Shown: positions 1 through 8,156, counted from the first letter of the stretch. The stretch is 23,643 nucleotides of DNA from an uncultured bacterium (GCA_905215655.1 CAJMQT010000015.1:1-23643); one strand, 5' to 3'. Program-made: numbers and translations. The notes: generated by a model from the letters alone, not told the origin.

Positions 1-309
1 AAAATAGTTCGTTCGTCTTTTTGTAATTCTTACGTCAGTTCGACGAATTTCGCCCCAAATCGGTCTAATGCGATTTAGGGTTAAATTCATCATCCCGACA
101 TTCTGCCAATAAAAAACAACAATACCGCCAAATTGCACATTTTGCAATCTAATGTGCAGCATTTTCTTTTAAATAATAACTTTTTATTGCTTTTTAATAA
201 CAATCTAAAATTTCTTTGTTAATTATTTTCTTAATTTGTTGTTCATTCACGGAAAATAGAGTAACTTTGCCCGAAATTTTGGAAAAGACAATAAAAAGTA
301 CGCTAAAAT
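1..309. other. Upstream region of ilvD, no gene seen
   Basis: This AT-rich stretch opens the window and holds no credible coding region on either strand. Its only recognisable content is the ilvD promoter near its right end. I saw no long hairpin, riboswitch-like fold or repeat of the family found elsewhere in the window. Confidence 0.6.
239..269 (+). promoter_or_regulatory. Bacteroidota-type promoter of ilvD
   Basis: A TTG at 239-241 and TAACTTTG at 262-269 are separated by 20 bases. This matches the Bacteroidota sigma-ABfr pattern (TTG, about 19-20 bases, TAnnTTTG). The implied transcript start lies roughly 35 bases before the ilvD ATG, so the leader is short and leaves no room for an attenuator. 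Confidence 0.7.
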
Positions 310-2112
310 ATGAAACATAAGTTGAGAAGTGCGGTATGCACAGAGGGCAGACGAATGGCGGGAGCCAGAGCGTTATGGGTTGCAACAGGCATGAAACAGG
401 AGCAGTTTGGCAAACCTATCATTGCAATAGTCAACTCGTTCACACAGTTTGTGCCCGGACATACCCACCTGCATGAGATCGGACAGATAGTCAAAGCTGA
501 GATAGAGAGCATGGGATGCTATGCCGCCGAGTTTAACACGATAGCCATCGACGACGGCATAGCCATGGGGCACGACGGAATGCTCTACTCCCTACCCTCG
601 CGCGACATCATCGCCGACTCGGTGGAATACATGGTCAACGCGCATAAGGCGGACGCCATGATCTGCATTTCCAACTGCGACAAGATTACGCCGGGCATGC
701 TTATGGCGTCGATGCGACTCAACATTCCGACCGTATTTTGCAGCGGCGGACCGATGGAAGCAGGACGCTGGAAAGGCGAGAACGCCGACCTTATAACGGC
801 AATGGTGAAAGGTGCCGACACAAGCGTCAGCGACGAGGAGATGCGCGAGATTGAGTCGCGTTCATGTCCGGGTTGCGGCTGCTGTTCGGGAATGTTCACC
901 GCAAACTCGATGAACTCGCTTACCGAGGCAATAGGCATGGCTCTTCCGGGCAACGGAACAATACTTGCGACGCACGAAAACCGCATCCGTCTGTTTAAAG
1001 ACGCGGCAAGACAAATCGTCAACAACGCAATGAAATATTATGAGGAAGGCGACGAGAGCGTGCTGCCGAGAAGCATTGCAACGCGCGCGGCGTTCCTTAA
1101 CGCGATGACACTCGACATAGCGATGGGCGGAAGCACCAACACCGTGCTCCACCTGCTTGCCGTGGCGCAGGAGGCGGGCGTGGACTTTAACATGAAAGAC
1201 ATAGACATGCTGAGCCGGAAAGTGCCATGTCTGTGCAAGCTCTCACCCAACACACAGAAATACAGCGTACAGGAGTGCAACCGTGCAAGCGGTATCTTCG
1301 GAATAATTAACGAACTTGCAAAGGGCGGTCTCATCAATGAAAGTGCCATACGCGTGGACGGCAAGACTCTCGGCGAACAACTCCGGAGATATGATATCAC
1401 GGGAACGACGGTCGACGAAGAGGCTGACCGCATTTACAGAAGCGCCCCGGGCGGCAAGTTCTCGACAAAGATGGGCTCGCAGAACACCCGGTGGGAGACG
1501 CTCGACACCGACCGCAAGACAGGCTGCATACGCGACATCGAGAACGCATACACGAAGGACGGCGGTCTTGCCGTGCTCTTCGGAAACATCGCCAAAGACG
1601 GTTGCGTGGTAAAGACGGCAGGCGTTGACCCGTCGATATGGAAGTTCTGCGGTCCTGCCAAAGTGTTCGACTCGCAGGAGGCGGCATGCGACGGCATACT
1701 CGGAGGCAAGGTTCAGAGCGGCGATTGCGTGGTGATAACACACGAAGGACCCAAAGGCGGACCGGGAATGCAGGAGATGTTGTATCCCACCTCTTATATC
1801 AAGAGCATGCACCTCGGCAAAGAGTGCGCCCTGATAACCGACGGACGCTTCAGCGGCGGCACGTCAGGACTGAGCATCGGGCACATATCTCCCGAGGCGG
1901 CGGCAGGCGGCAACATCGGCAAAATAGTCGATGGCGACATCATTGAAATAGACATTCCCAACCGTTCGATAAATGTCAGACTGACAGACGAAGAGCTTGC
2001 GGCGCGCGAGCAGCGGCCTCTCACACGCAACCGCGTGGTCAGCAAGGCGCTCCGTGCATACGCGCAAAGCGTCAGTTCGGCAGACAAAGGCGGCGTGAGA
2101 ATTATAGATTAA
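310..2112 (+). CDS. ilvD: Dihydroxy-acid dehydratase
   Basis: This cytoplasmic iron-sulfur enzyme dehydrates 2,3-dihydroxy-isovalerate and 2,3-dihydroxy-3-methylvalerate to the keto acids that precede valine/leucine and isoleucine. At 600 residues it is close to the 616 of the E. coli enzyme. Family blocks are intact: MAGARALW near the N terminus, NSFTQFVPGH, DDGIAMGHDGMLYSLPSR, SNCDKITPGM with C123, and SCPGCGCCSGMFTANSMN with C186-C192. These cysteines fit the E. coli-type cluster-binding clade, as the extra early cysteine of the 2Fe-2S clade is not seen. The C-terminal part has GRFSGGTSGLSIGHISPEA. The ATG at 310 starts directly at the conserved N terminus. It is the first gene of the ilv block, with ilvB 110 bases downstream. 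Confidence 0.97.
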   Translation: MKHKLRSAVCTEGRRMAGARALWVATGMKQEQFGKPIIAIVNSFTQFVPGHTHLHEIGQIVKAEIESMGCYAAEFNTIAIDDGIAMGHDGMLYSLPSRDIIADSVEYMVNAHKADAMICISNCDKITPGMLMASMRLNIPTVFCSGGPMEAGRWKGENADLITAMVKGADTSVSDEEMREIESRSCPGCGCCSGMFTANSMNSLTEAIGMALPGNGTILATHENRIRLFKDAARQIVNNAMKYYEEGDESVLPRSIATRAAFLNAMTLDIAMGGSTNTVLHLLAVAQEAGVDFNMKDIDMLSRKVPCLCKLSPNTQKYSVQECNRASGIFGIINELAKGGLINESAIRVDGKTLGEQLRRYDITGTTVDEEADRIYRSAPGGKFSTKMGSQNTRWETLDTDRKTGCIRDIENAYTKDGGLAVLFGNIAKDGCVVKTAGVDPSIWKFCGPAKVFDSQEAACDGILGGKVQSGDCVVITHEGPKGGPGMQEMLYPTSYIKSMHLGKECALITDGRFSGGTSGLSIGHISPEAAAGGNIGKIVDGDIIEIDIPNRSINVRLTDEELAAREQRPLTRNRVVSKALRAYAQSVSSADKGGVRIID

Positions 2113-2222
2113 GCACAAAAGACAACCGAATGATTATCGAGGGTGACGCCGCCATGCCCCGGCAGACGACAGGCAGGACGACGGTCACTACTTGACAAAA
2201 TCTTCAATACATATTATTTTTT

Positions 2223-3938
2223 ATGGCAAAAGAAACTATTACCGGAGCAGAGGCGCTGATGAGGGCGTTGAAAGCCGAGAACGTGAAGACCATCTTCGGG
2301 TATCCCGGTGGCGCGATAATGCCCGTTTTCGACTCGCTTTACGATTACACACGCGGAGAAAAGAAAGCGTTTGACCACATTCTCGTGCGCCATGAGCAGG
2401 CGGCGACGCACGCCGCCGAAGGTTACGCAAGGGTAAGCGGCGAAGTGGGAGTATGTCTCGTAACCAGCGGACCGGGCGCGACAAACACTCTTACGGGTGT
2501 TGCCGACGCGATGATGGACTCGACTCCGATTGTCGTAATAGCCGGACAGGTGGGCGTTGCTGCGCTCGGTACGGACGCGTTTCAGGAGGTTGACCTCGTC
2601 GGAGTGGCTCAGCCGATAAGCAAATGGAGCTATCAGATACGCCGCGCCGAAGACGTAGCGTGGGCTGTAAGCCGCGCCTTCTATATCGCAAGATCAGGTC
2701 GCCCGGGTCCGGTAGTGCTCGACTTCCCGAAGAACGCTCAGGTATCGACAATGGAATACGAGCCTCAGCACGTGGATTTCGTGCGCAGCTACGTTGCTTA
2801 TCCGCACCTCAACGAGGACGCCGTTAAGCAAGCAGCCGAACTGATCAACAGCGCAAAGAAACCATTTGCCTTGGTGGGACAAGGCGTAGAGCTGGGAAAC
2901 GCGCACAAAGAACTGGTAGAATTTCTTGAAAAAGCCGACATCCCTGCGGCAAGAACGCTGCTCGGCTTATCGGCATTACCATCCAAACACCCGCTGAACA
3001 TGGGCATGCTCGGCATGCACGGCAACTATGCGCCGAACAAGAAGGAGCAAGAGTGCGACGTGCTGATAGCCATCGGCATGCGTTTCAGCGACCGTGTGAC
3101 CGGACGTCTCGACACTTACGCCAAACAGGCTAAGATAATTCATCTCGACATCGACAAGGCAGAGATTGACAAAAATGTGAAAACGGACGTGGCGGTGATT
3201 GCCGACTGCAAAGAGTCTCTGCCCGCAATAACCGCTCTTCTTAACAAAAACGACCACAGCGAATGGCGGGACAGCTTCGCTCCTTTCGCAAAAGAGGAGA
3301 ACGAGAAGGTCATTCAGCCGGCTATTCACCCGCAAAGCGGACCGTTGCTGATGGGCGAAGTTGTCAACGCCGTTGCCGAGGCGACAGGCGGCGACGCCGT
3401 GTTGGTTAACGACGTGGGTCTTAACCAGATGTTCTCAAGCCGTTATTTCAAGTACAACAAGAAACGTTCCATTGTAAGCAGCGGCGGTCTCGGCACAATG
3501 GGCTTCGGTCTGCCCGCCGCCGTAGGAGCAGCTTTCGGAGCACCGGACAGAACGATTTGCATCTTCACCGGCGACGGAGGACTGCAAATGAGCATACAAG
3601 AACTCGGCACGATAATGGAACAACAGACGCCGGTAAAAATCATTCTGATGAACAACAACTATCTTGGCAACGTGCGGCAATGGCAGGACATGTTCTTCGA
3701 CAAACGCAAATCATTCACCAGAATGCTTAATCCCGACTACGGAAAGATTTGCGACGGCTACCACATTCCTTACACCTTTGTCTCTGAAAGAAAAGATCTT
3801 AAAGACGCGATAAGCAGAATGCTGACCACCGACGGACCGTATCTGCTCGAATGTGCGGTAAGGGAAGAGGAGAACGTTCTGCCGATGACGCCTCCCGGAA
3901 AGTCGGTAGACGAAATGATGTTGGAAATAAATATTTAA
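2223..3938 (+). CDS. ilvB: Acetolactate synthase, large (catalytic) subunit
   Basis: This thiamine-diphosphate enzyme condenses two pyruvates, or pyruvate with 2-ketobutyrate, to acetolactate or acetohydroxybutyrate, the first common step of branched-chain amino-acid synthesis. At 571 residues it has normal length and domain order: N-terminal Pyr domain with the cofactor-activating glutamate E58 in VRHEQAATHAAEGYARVSG, a central FAD/TPP-fold domain (about residues 190-330), and a C-terminal PP domain. The Mg-ThDP motif runs from GDG (450-452) to NNN (477-479). It lies 9 bases before its regulatory subunit ilvN, so the two are surely co-transcribed. The 110-base gap after ilvD contains a possible 21-codon threonine-rich ORF (2130-2195), described among the findings. 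ilvB and ilvG/ilvI cannot be told apart by sequence here. Confidence 0.96.
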   Translation: MAKETITGAEALMRALKAENVKTIFGYPGGAIMPVFDSLYDYTRGEKKAFDHILVRHEQAATHAAEGYARVSGEVGVCLVTSGPGATNTLTGVADAMMDSTPIVVIAGQVGVAALGTDAFQEVDLVGVAQPISKWSYQIRRAEDVAWAVSRAFYIARSGRPGPVVLDFPKNAQVSTMEYEPQHVDFVRSYVAYPHLNEDAVKQAAELINSAKKPFALVGQGVELGNAHKELVEFLEKADIPAARTLLGLSALPSKHPLNMGMLGMHGNYAPNKKEQECDVLIAIGMRFSDRVTGRLDTYAKQAKIIHLDIDKAEIDKNVKTDVAVIADCKESLPAITALLNKNDHSEWRDSFAPFAKEENEKVIQPAIHPQSGPLLMGEVVNAVAEATGGDAVLVNDVGLNQMFSSRYFKYNKKRSIVSSGGLGTMGFGLPAAVGAAFGAPDRTICIFTGDGGLQMSIQELGTIMEQQTPVKIILMNNNYLGNVRQWQDMFFDKRKSFTRMLNPDYGKICDGYHIPYTFVSERKDLKDAISRMLTTDGPYLLECAVREEENVLPMTPPGKSVDEMMLEINI

Positions 3939-3947
3939 GAGAAAGCA

Positions 3948-4508
3948 ATGGAAACATCGGAAAAGAAATTATATACGCTGCTGGTTTACTCGGAAAACAT
4001 CGCCGGCATTCTTAATCAGATAACCGCCGTCTTCACACGTCGGCAGGTAAATATAGAGAGCCTCAACGTGTCGGCGTCAAGCATCGAGGGCGTTCATAAG
4101 TACACAATCACGGCTTGGAGCGACGAAGACCAGATAACGAAAATAACCAAACAAATTGAGAAGAAGATTGATGTGATAAAGGCAAACTTCTATACTGACG
4201 ACCAACTGTTCATCCGTGAAGTAGGACTTTACAAGCTGTCTACCCCCGAAGTGCTTGCCAATCCGGAAATATCACGGCTCATCAGAAAGGCCGACGCCCG
4301 CATGATGGAGGTCAATCCGACGTTTTGCAGCGTTATGATGAGCGGCGTCACGGAAGAGATTATCGGTCTTTATTACGCTTTGGAGAAGTTTAACTGCCTG
4401 CTGCAATACACCCGCAGCGGACGGATAGCAATAACCCGCAGCACGGTGGAACAGGTAAGCGACTTCCTCGACATGCAGGAAAAAAGCAGAAAAGATAATG
4501 TTGAGTAA
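3948..4508 (+). CDS. ilvN: Acetolactate synthase, small (regulatory) subunit
   Basis: This is the regulatory partner of IlvB; in this family it raises catalytic activity and gives feedback inhibition, usually by valine. The 186-residue protein begins with an ACT domain (about residues 9-85: LYTLLVYSENIAGILNQIT and the following VNIESLNVS stretch). It ends with the ALS small-subunit C-terminal domain (about 95-175). The length is that of the longer IlvH-like form rather than the roughly 100-residue E. coli IlvN. It sits 9 bases after ilvB, and its last 11 bases overlap the start of the thioesterase gene, which points to one transcript and possible translational coupling. The symbol ilvH would be equally acceptable. 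Confidence 0.94.
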   Translation: METSEKKLYTLLVYSENIAGILNQITAVFTRRQVNIESLNVSASSIEGVHKYTITAWSDEDQITKITKQIEKKIDVIKANFYTDDQLFIREVGLYKLSTPEVLANPEISRLIRKADARMMEVNPTFCSVMMSGVTEEIIGLYYALEKFNCLLQYTRSGRIAITRSTVEQVSDFLDMQEKSRKDNVE

Positions 4509-5268
4509 AATAGGAAAATACGAATTCTTGGCAGAACCGTTTCATTGCGACTTCTCCAAGCGGCTGTTCATGGGGCACTTAGGTAACCATCTGCTCAACG
4601 CAGCCGACTTTCACTCGTCTGAAAGAGGGTTTGGCATGACCTACTTGAACCCCATTCACAAGACGTGGGTGCTTTCAAGACTGGCAATCGAGATGTCGGA
4701 AATGCCGGCACAGTACTCCCGTTTCAATGTGGAAACGTGGGTCGAAAGCGCCATGAGATACTTTACGAACCGCAACTTCCGCATTGTCGACACAGAGGAC
4801 GAGAACAAAATATACGGCTACGGACGAAGTATCTGGGCAATGATAGACACCGATACAAGGCAGCCGCAGAACATTTTGGAGATCAGGGACGGTGAGATAA
4901 TGAACTATGTCGAGACAGACAAGCCCTGCCCCATCGACAAACTGACGCGAGTAAAGATGAACAATGACGCCGAATTTGTCTGTTCCTTGAACACGACCTA
5001 CAACGATGTCGACGTAAACGGACATATTAATAGCGTGAAATACATCGAGCACGTGCTCGACCTTTTCAATCTTGAACATTATAAGACGCATCGCATCAAG
5101 CGCTTCGACATAGCCTACGTTGCGGAAAGTTACTACGGCGACCGTCTCAAATTCTACCGCGAGACGACGGCGGAAGACGAGTATTGCGTGCGGATAACAA
5201 GAACCGCGCCGCAGACGGACGAGGAAATAGAAGTTTGCAGATGTAAGGTTAAATTTATAAAAGATTGA
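4498..5268 (+). CDS. Acyl-ACP thioesterase (FatA/FatB-like double hot-dog)
   Basis: The 256-residue protein resembles bacterial members of the acyl-ACP thioesterase family (PF01643), which hydrolyse acyl-acyl-carrier-protein to free fatty acid and ACP. Two hot-dog repeats are visible. The first is about residues 5-135, with a TWVLSRLAIEM segment. The second is about 158-255 and has the family motif DVNGHINSVKY, in which N174 and H176 sit where plant enzymes have catalytic Asn and His. No signal peptide or membrane segment is seen, so it should be cytoplasmic. The ATG at 4498 lies inside the last codons of ilvN. It is kept because GKYEFLAEPFHCDF, the conserved N terminus as I recall it, follows directly. 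Substrate chain length cannot be read from sequence. Its place between ilvN and ilvC is discussed in the findings. Confidence 0.88.
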   Translation: MLSKIGKYEFLAEPFHCDFSKRLFMGHLGNHLLNAADFHSSERGFGMTYLNPIHKTWVLSRLAIEMSEMPAQYSRFNVETWVESAMRYFTNRNFRIVDTEDENKIYGYGRSIWAMIDTDTRQPQNILEIRDGEIMNYVETDKPCPIDKLTRVKMNNDAEFVCSLNTTYNDVDVNGHINSVKYIEHVLDLFNLEHYKTHRIKRFDIAYVAESYYGDRLKFYRETTAEDEYCVRITRTAPQTDEEIEVCRCKVKFIKD

Positions 5269-5275
5269 AAGTAAA

Positions 5276-5307
5276 TTTGCCTGTTTCGTTTTAATTATAT
5301 ACCTTTG
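5276..5307 (+). promoter_or_regulatory. Promoter of ilvC
   Basis: TTTG at 5276-5279 and TACCTTTG at 5300-5307 are 20 bases apart, a good Bacteroidota promoter. It starts just after the thioesterase stop, so ilvC can be transcribed on its own in addition to any read-through from ilvD. The implied leader is about 80 bases and contains the hairpin at 5351-5371. Confidence 0.65.
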
Positions 5308-5350
5308 CAGGCAATTTAATTACAAAAGCATATTTTACAACAATCAATCG

Positions 5351-5371
5351 GTCGCCGATAATGACGGCGAC
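5351..5371 (+). promoter_or_regulatory. GC-rich hairpin in the ilvC leader
   Basis: GTCGCCG (5351-5357) and CGGCGAC (5365-5371) form a perfect 7-bp stem with a 7-base loop ending in ATGA, in otherwise AT-rich leader DNA 20 bases before the ilvC ATG. No T-run follows, so it is not a terminator. A role in RNA stability or translation control is inference only. Confidence 0.45.
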
Positions 5372-5391
5372 GCTTATAAAAAATTATCAAT

Positions 5392-6435
5392 ATGGCAGAA
5401 ATGAATTTCGGTGGCGTTATCGAAACGGTTGTCACCAGTAAAGAGTTTTCATTGGAGAAAGCACGCGAAGTGCTCAAAAACGAAACAATCGCCGTGCTGG
5501 GTTACGGCATTCAAGGTCCCGGTCAGGCTTGCAACCTGCGCGATAACGGTTTCAACGTCATCGTAGGTCAGCGCCCCGGAAAGACATACGACAAGGCGGT
5601 AGCCGACGGTTGGGTGCCCGGCAAGACCTTGTTCTCTATCGAGGAAGCGGCAGAAAAAGGCACGATTGTCTGCATGCTGCTTTCTGACGCCGGACAGATT
5701 TCGGCTTGGCCCAAGGTCAAGAAGTATCTCACAAAGGGTAAGGCTCTTTATTATTCACACGGTTTTGCCATCAACTGGAGCGACCGCACGGGCGTAGTTC
5801 CCCCCGAAGACGTGGATGTAATCATGGTAGCGCCCAAGGGTTCGGGCACATCTCTGCGCACAATGTTCTGCGAGGGACGCGGTCTCAACTGCTCATACGC
5901 CGTATATCAGGACGCGACGGGCAAGGCTGAGGAGCGCACAATAGCTTTCGGTATCGGCATCGGAGCAGGTTATCTGTTCAAAACGACGTTCGAGCGTGAG
6001 GCGACGAGCGACCTTACAGGTGAGCGCGGCTCGCTGATGGGAGCCATCGAGGGACTTCTCGAAGCTCAGTATCAGGTGCTCCGCGAGCACGGTCACTCTC
6101 CTTCGGAGGCATTCAACGAGACTGTTGAGGAGCTGACACAGAGCCTTGGTCCGCTTTTCGGAGCAAAAGGTATGGACTGGATGTACGCCAACTGCTCTAC
6201 AACGGCACAGCGCGGAGCGCTTGATTGGGCGCCTCGTTTCCGCGACGCAATCAAGCCTGTAATGGAATGGTTGTATCTTTCGGTTAAGTCAGGAAACGAA
6301 GCTCAGATCTCAATCGACAGCAACTCGAAGGAGGATTACCGCGAGAAGCTGAACGAAGAACTGCGCCAGATGCGCGAGAGCGAGATGTGGCAGGCAGGCG
6401 CGACGGTACGTCAGTTGCGTCCGGAGAACAACTAA
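5392..6435 (+). CDS. ilvC: Ketol-acid reductoisomerase
   Basis: This cytoplasmic NAD(P)H- and Mg-dependent enzyme isomerises and reduces acetolactate and acetohydroxybutyrate to the dihydroxy acids used by IlvD. The 347-residue length is that of class I, not the 490-residue E. coli class II form. An N-terminal Rossmann fold carries GYGIQGPG (37-44), followed by the cofactor-specificity loop GQRPGKTYDKA (R61 and K64 may contact the NADPH 2'-phosphate; inference). The knotted helical domain has the metal-ligand motif DLTGE with D207 and E211. Codon choice looks more biased than in ilvD or ilvB, suggesting high expression. The gene has its own promoter and a strong terminator follows. Confidence 0.95.
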   Translation: MAEMNFGGVIETVVTSKEFSLEKAREVLKNETIAVLGYGIQGPGQACNLRDNGFNVIVGQRPGKTYDKAVADGWVPGKTLFSIEEAAEKGTIVCMLLSDAGQISAWPKVKKYLTKGKALYYSHGFAINWSDRTGVVPPEDVDVIMVAPKGSGTSLRTMFCEGRGLNCSYAVYQDATGKAEERTIAFGIGIGAGYLFKTTFEREATSDLTGERGSLMGAIEGLLEAQYQVLREHGHSPSEAFNETVEELTQSLGPLFGAKGMDWMYANCSTTAQRGALDWAPRFRDAIKPVMEWLYLSVKSGNEAQISIDSNSKEDYREKLNEELRQMRESEMWQAGATVRQLRPENN

Positions 6436-6477
6436 GGCTCGGCTAACGAGAATAAAATACATTTTATAAGTTACAAC

Positions 6478-6511
6478 AAAGGGATAAAGGCTGCGACGCT
6501 TTTATCCCTTT
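6478..6511. terminator. Terminator after ilvC
   Basis: AAAGGGATAAA (6478-6488) pairs perfectly with TTTATCCCTTT (6501-6511) around a 12-base loop, followed on + by more Ts. It closes the ilv block. The A-run on the other side means it could also act on the convergent flavodoxin transcript. Confidence 0.8.
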
Positions 6512-6558
6512 TTAAATGTCTTGAAACACGCATTCACATTGGAATACAAAAATAGAAA

Positions 6559-6602
6559 CAGACCTCGGGCACCGTCACTTGCGGTAGGATGCCGTCAGTC
6601 TG
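6559..6602 (-). terminator. Possible terminator of the flavodoxin operon
   Basis: Read on the minus strand, CAGAC...GTCTG closes an interrupted hairpin with inner GGCA/TGCC and CCG/CGG pairings, and the sequence then continues into a T-rich run (TTTCTATTTTT). The position, about 30 bases after the flavodoxin stop, is right, but the stem is broken by bulges. Confidence 0.35.
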
Positions 6603-6634
6603 TCTCTCCGAACTATTCAATAATGAACTTAAAT

Positions 6635-7192
6635 TTATTTTGTCAGCAGTCTGCCTAATGTCGTTTCGTCGGCGTTATTAAGCAGGGCACCGTCTTTCCA
6701 GTTGATTTCGGGATATGCCTTTTTCAGCTCTTTGACGCTGTTGTCAATGCCGCTGCCGCCCGACGTGGCGAAGGGGACGACGGTCTTGCCTTTCATGCCG
6801 TGCGCCTCGATGAACGAGTTGACGATTGTCGGTGCGATGTTCCACCAGATGGGATAGCCGAGATAGATTACGTCGTAGTCGGCAATGTTGTCTTTTTTGC
6901 TTTTCAATGCCGGTCTGAACGAGAGGTTGTGCATCTCGATAAAGCAGCGCGACTGCTTGTCACGCCAGTCAAGGTCGGCAGAGGTGTACGGCTTTGCGGG
7001 CTTTATTTCATAGAGCTCGGCTCCCGCCGCCGCTGCGAGACGCTGTGCCACGTCGGCCGTTGTGCCCGTTGCCGAGAAGAAAACCACGAGCGCTTTGCGG
7101 CTTGTTTCCTGCTTTTGTTCCGCTTTCTTGTTTGCGCACGCCGTAAGACAGAACACGAGTACGGCGGCAAATGACAATATTATTTTTTTCAT
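6635..7192 (-). CDS. Flavodoxin-family lipoprotein
   Basis: The protein (185 residues) has an N-terminal lipoprotein signal: KK, a hydrophobic run, then the lipobox LTAC with C19. A flavodoxin fold follows. FFSATGTTADVAQRLA (about 38-53) is the FMN phosphate-binding loop. YLGYPIWW (about 110-117) matches the flavin-stacking segment, and FATSGGSGI (about 141-149) matches the third FMN loop. It should bind FMN and transfer electrons or reduce quinone-like substrates, but outside the cytoplasmic membrane. Residues after C19 are ANKKAEQ, without the acidic cluster expected for Bacteroidota surface export, so a periplasmic location is more likely. It lies 15 bases behind the aldo/keto reductase gene and is probably co-transcribed with it. 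The redox partner is unknown. Confidence 0.88.
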   Translation of the reverse strand: MKKIILSFAAVLVFCLTACANKKAEQKQETSRKALVVFFSATGTTADVAQRLAAAAGAELYEIKPAKPYTSADLDWRDKQSRCFIEMHNLSFRPALKSKKDNIADYDVIYLGYPIWWNIAPTIVNSFIEAHGMKGKTVVPFATSGGSGIDNSVKELKKAYPEINWKDGALLNNADETTLGRLLTK

Positions 7193-7207
7193 ATCCTGTT
7201 ATTTAAT

Positions 7208-8047
7208 TTATCTCCATCCCATGAACATTCTCGTAGCCTCGGCGCTGTGATGGTCGAAGAAGAGGCTCTTGCCCGTGTCGAGCTTTGCTATTGCGTCCAT
7301 ATCTTCGTCGGTAAGACTGAAATCGAAGATGTCGATGTTCTGTTGCATCCGTTCGATGTGTGTCGATTTCGGTATGATTATAATGCCACGTTGCAGCAGC
7401 CAGCGTAGAGCGACCTGTGCCACCGACTTGCCGTATTTTGCTCCGATGGCGGCAAGCGTCTCGTTGGTGAAAAATCCATTGCGTCCCTCAGCAAGCGGTC
7501 CCCACGACATTATGTGCGTCCCGAACTCCTTCATTATGCTCTGAGCCTCGGTCTGCTGGTCAAAAACATGCGTCTCGACCTGATTTACGGCAGGAACTAC
7601 GTCCATGTTCGACGCCAAGTCGATGAAGTGGTCGGGATAGAAATTTGACACTCCGATAGCGCGCAATTTACCCTCTTTATACGCATCTTGCAGGGCGCGA
7701 TATGCTCCGTAGCGGTCGCAGAACGGCTGGTGCAGCAGCATGAGGTCGATATAGTCCGTCCCGAGTTTGCGCAGACTTTCGTCGATAGACGCCTTCGCCT
7801 TCTCATATCCGTAGTTTGAAATCCATACTTTGCTTACAAGGAAGATGTCTTCGCGCGCCACGCCGCTCTTCTTTATGGCGTTGCCCACGCCCTCTTCGTT
7901 GTGGTATGCCTGCGCCGTGTCTATCATCCGATAGCCCACGCTCAGCGCATCGGCGACGCAACGTTCACATTCTTCGGGCGTTACCTGGTACACTCCGTAA
8001 CCCATCTGGGGCATAAGCACGCCGTTATTAAGTTTCAAATAATCCAT
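7208..8047 (-). CDS. Aldo/keto reductase
   Basis: This 279-residue (alpha/beta)8-barrel NADPH-dependent oxidoreductase resembles the 2,5-diketo-gluconate reductase/YeaE branch of the aldo/keto reductase family. The catalytic tetrad is visible: D43 and Y48 in MIDTAQAYHNE, K73 in VSKVW, and H106 in LLHQPF. The cofactor motif IIIPKSTHIERMQQN, near the C-terminal third, fits the family's NADPH-binding loop. No signal peptide is present, so it is cytoplasmic, unlike the exported flavodoxin encoded 15 bases downstream. The substrate cannot be predicted; general aldehyde or ketone detoxification is typical of the family. The ATG at 8047 begins right at the usual N terminus (YLKLNNGVLMPQMGYG). Confidence 0.92.
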   Translation of the reverse strand: MDYLKLNNGVLMPQMGYGVYQVTPEECERCVADALSVGYRMIDTAQAYHNEEGVGNAIKKSGVAREDIFLVSKVWISNYGYEKAKASIDESLRKLGTDYIDLMLLHQPFCDRYGAYRALQDAYKEGKLRAIGVSNFYPDHFIDLASNMDVVPAVNQVETHVFDQQTEAQSIMKEFGTHIMSWGPLAEGRNGFFTNETLAAIGAKYGKSVAQVALRWLLQRGIIIIPKSTHIERMQQNIDIFDFSLTDEDMDAIAKLDTGKSLFFDHHSAEATRMFMGWR

Positions 8048-8084
8048 GATCGTAATTGTTTTTAATTTAAATTTTCATCTGTTG

Positions 8085-8092
8085 CAAAGATA
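8085..8092 (-). promoter_or_regulatory. Probable -7 element of the aldo/keto reductase-flavodoxin operon
   Basis: On the minus strand this reads TATCTTTG, an exact TAnnTTTG match 38 bases before the start codon. I could not find a well-spaced TTG upstream element, so only the -7 half is supported. Confidence 0.45.
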
Positions 8093-8156
8093 GTGCAATA
8101 AGATAAAAACGGCATTATACAAATTACGGTTAAATATACCAGTTTTACTGAAAATA

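Noticed and set aside
1243..1812. 189-codon frame antisense to ilvD
   Set aside because: It lies wholly inside ilvD, which has clear motifs through the same region. The antisense product has no recognisable features.
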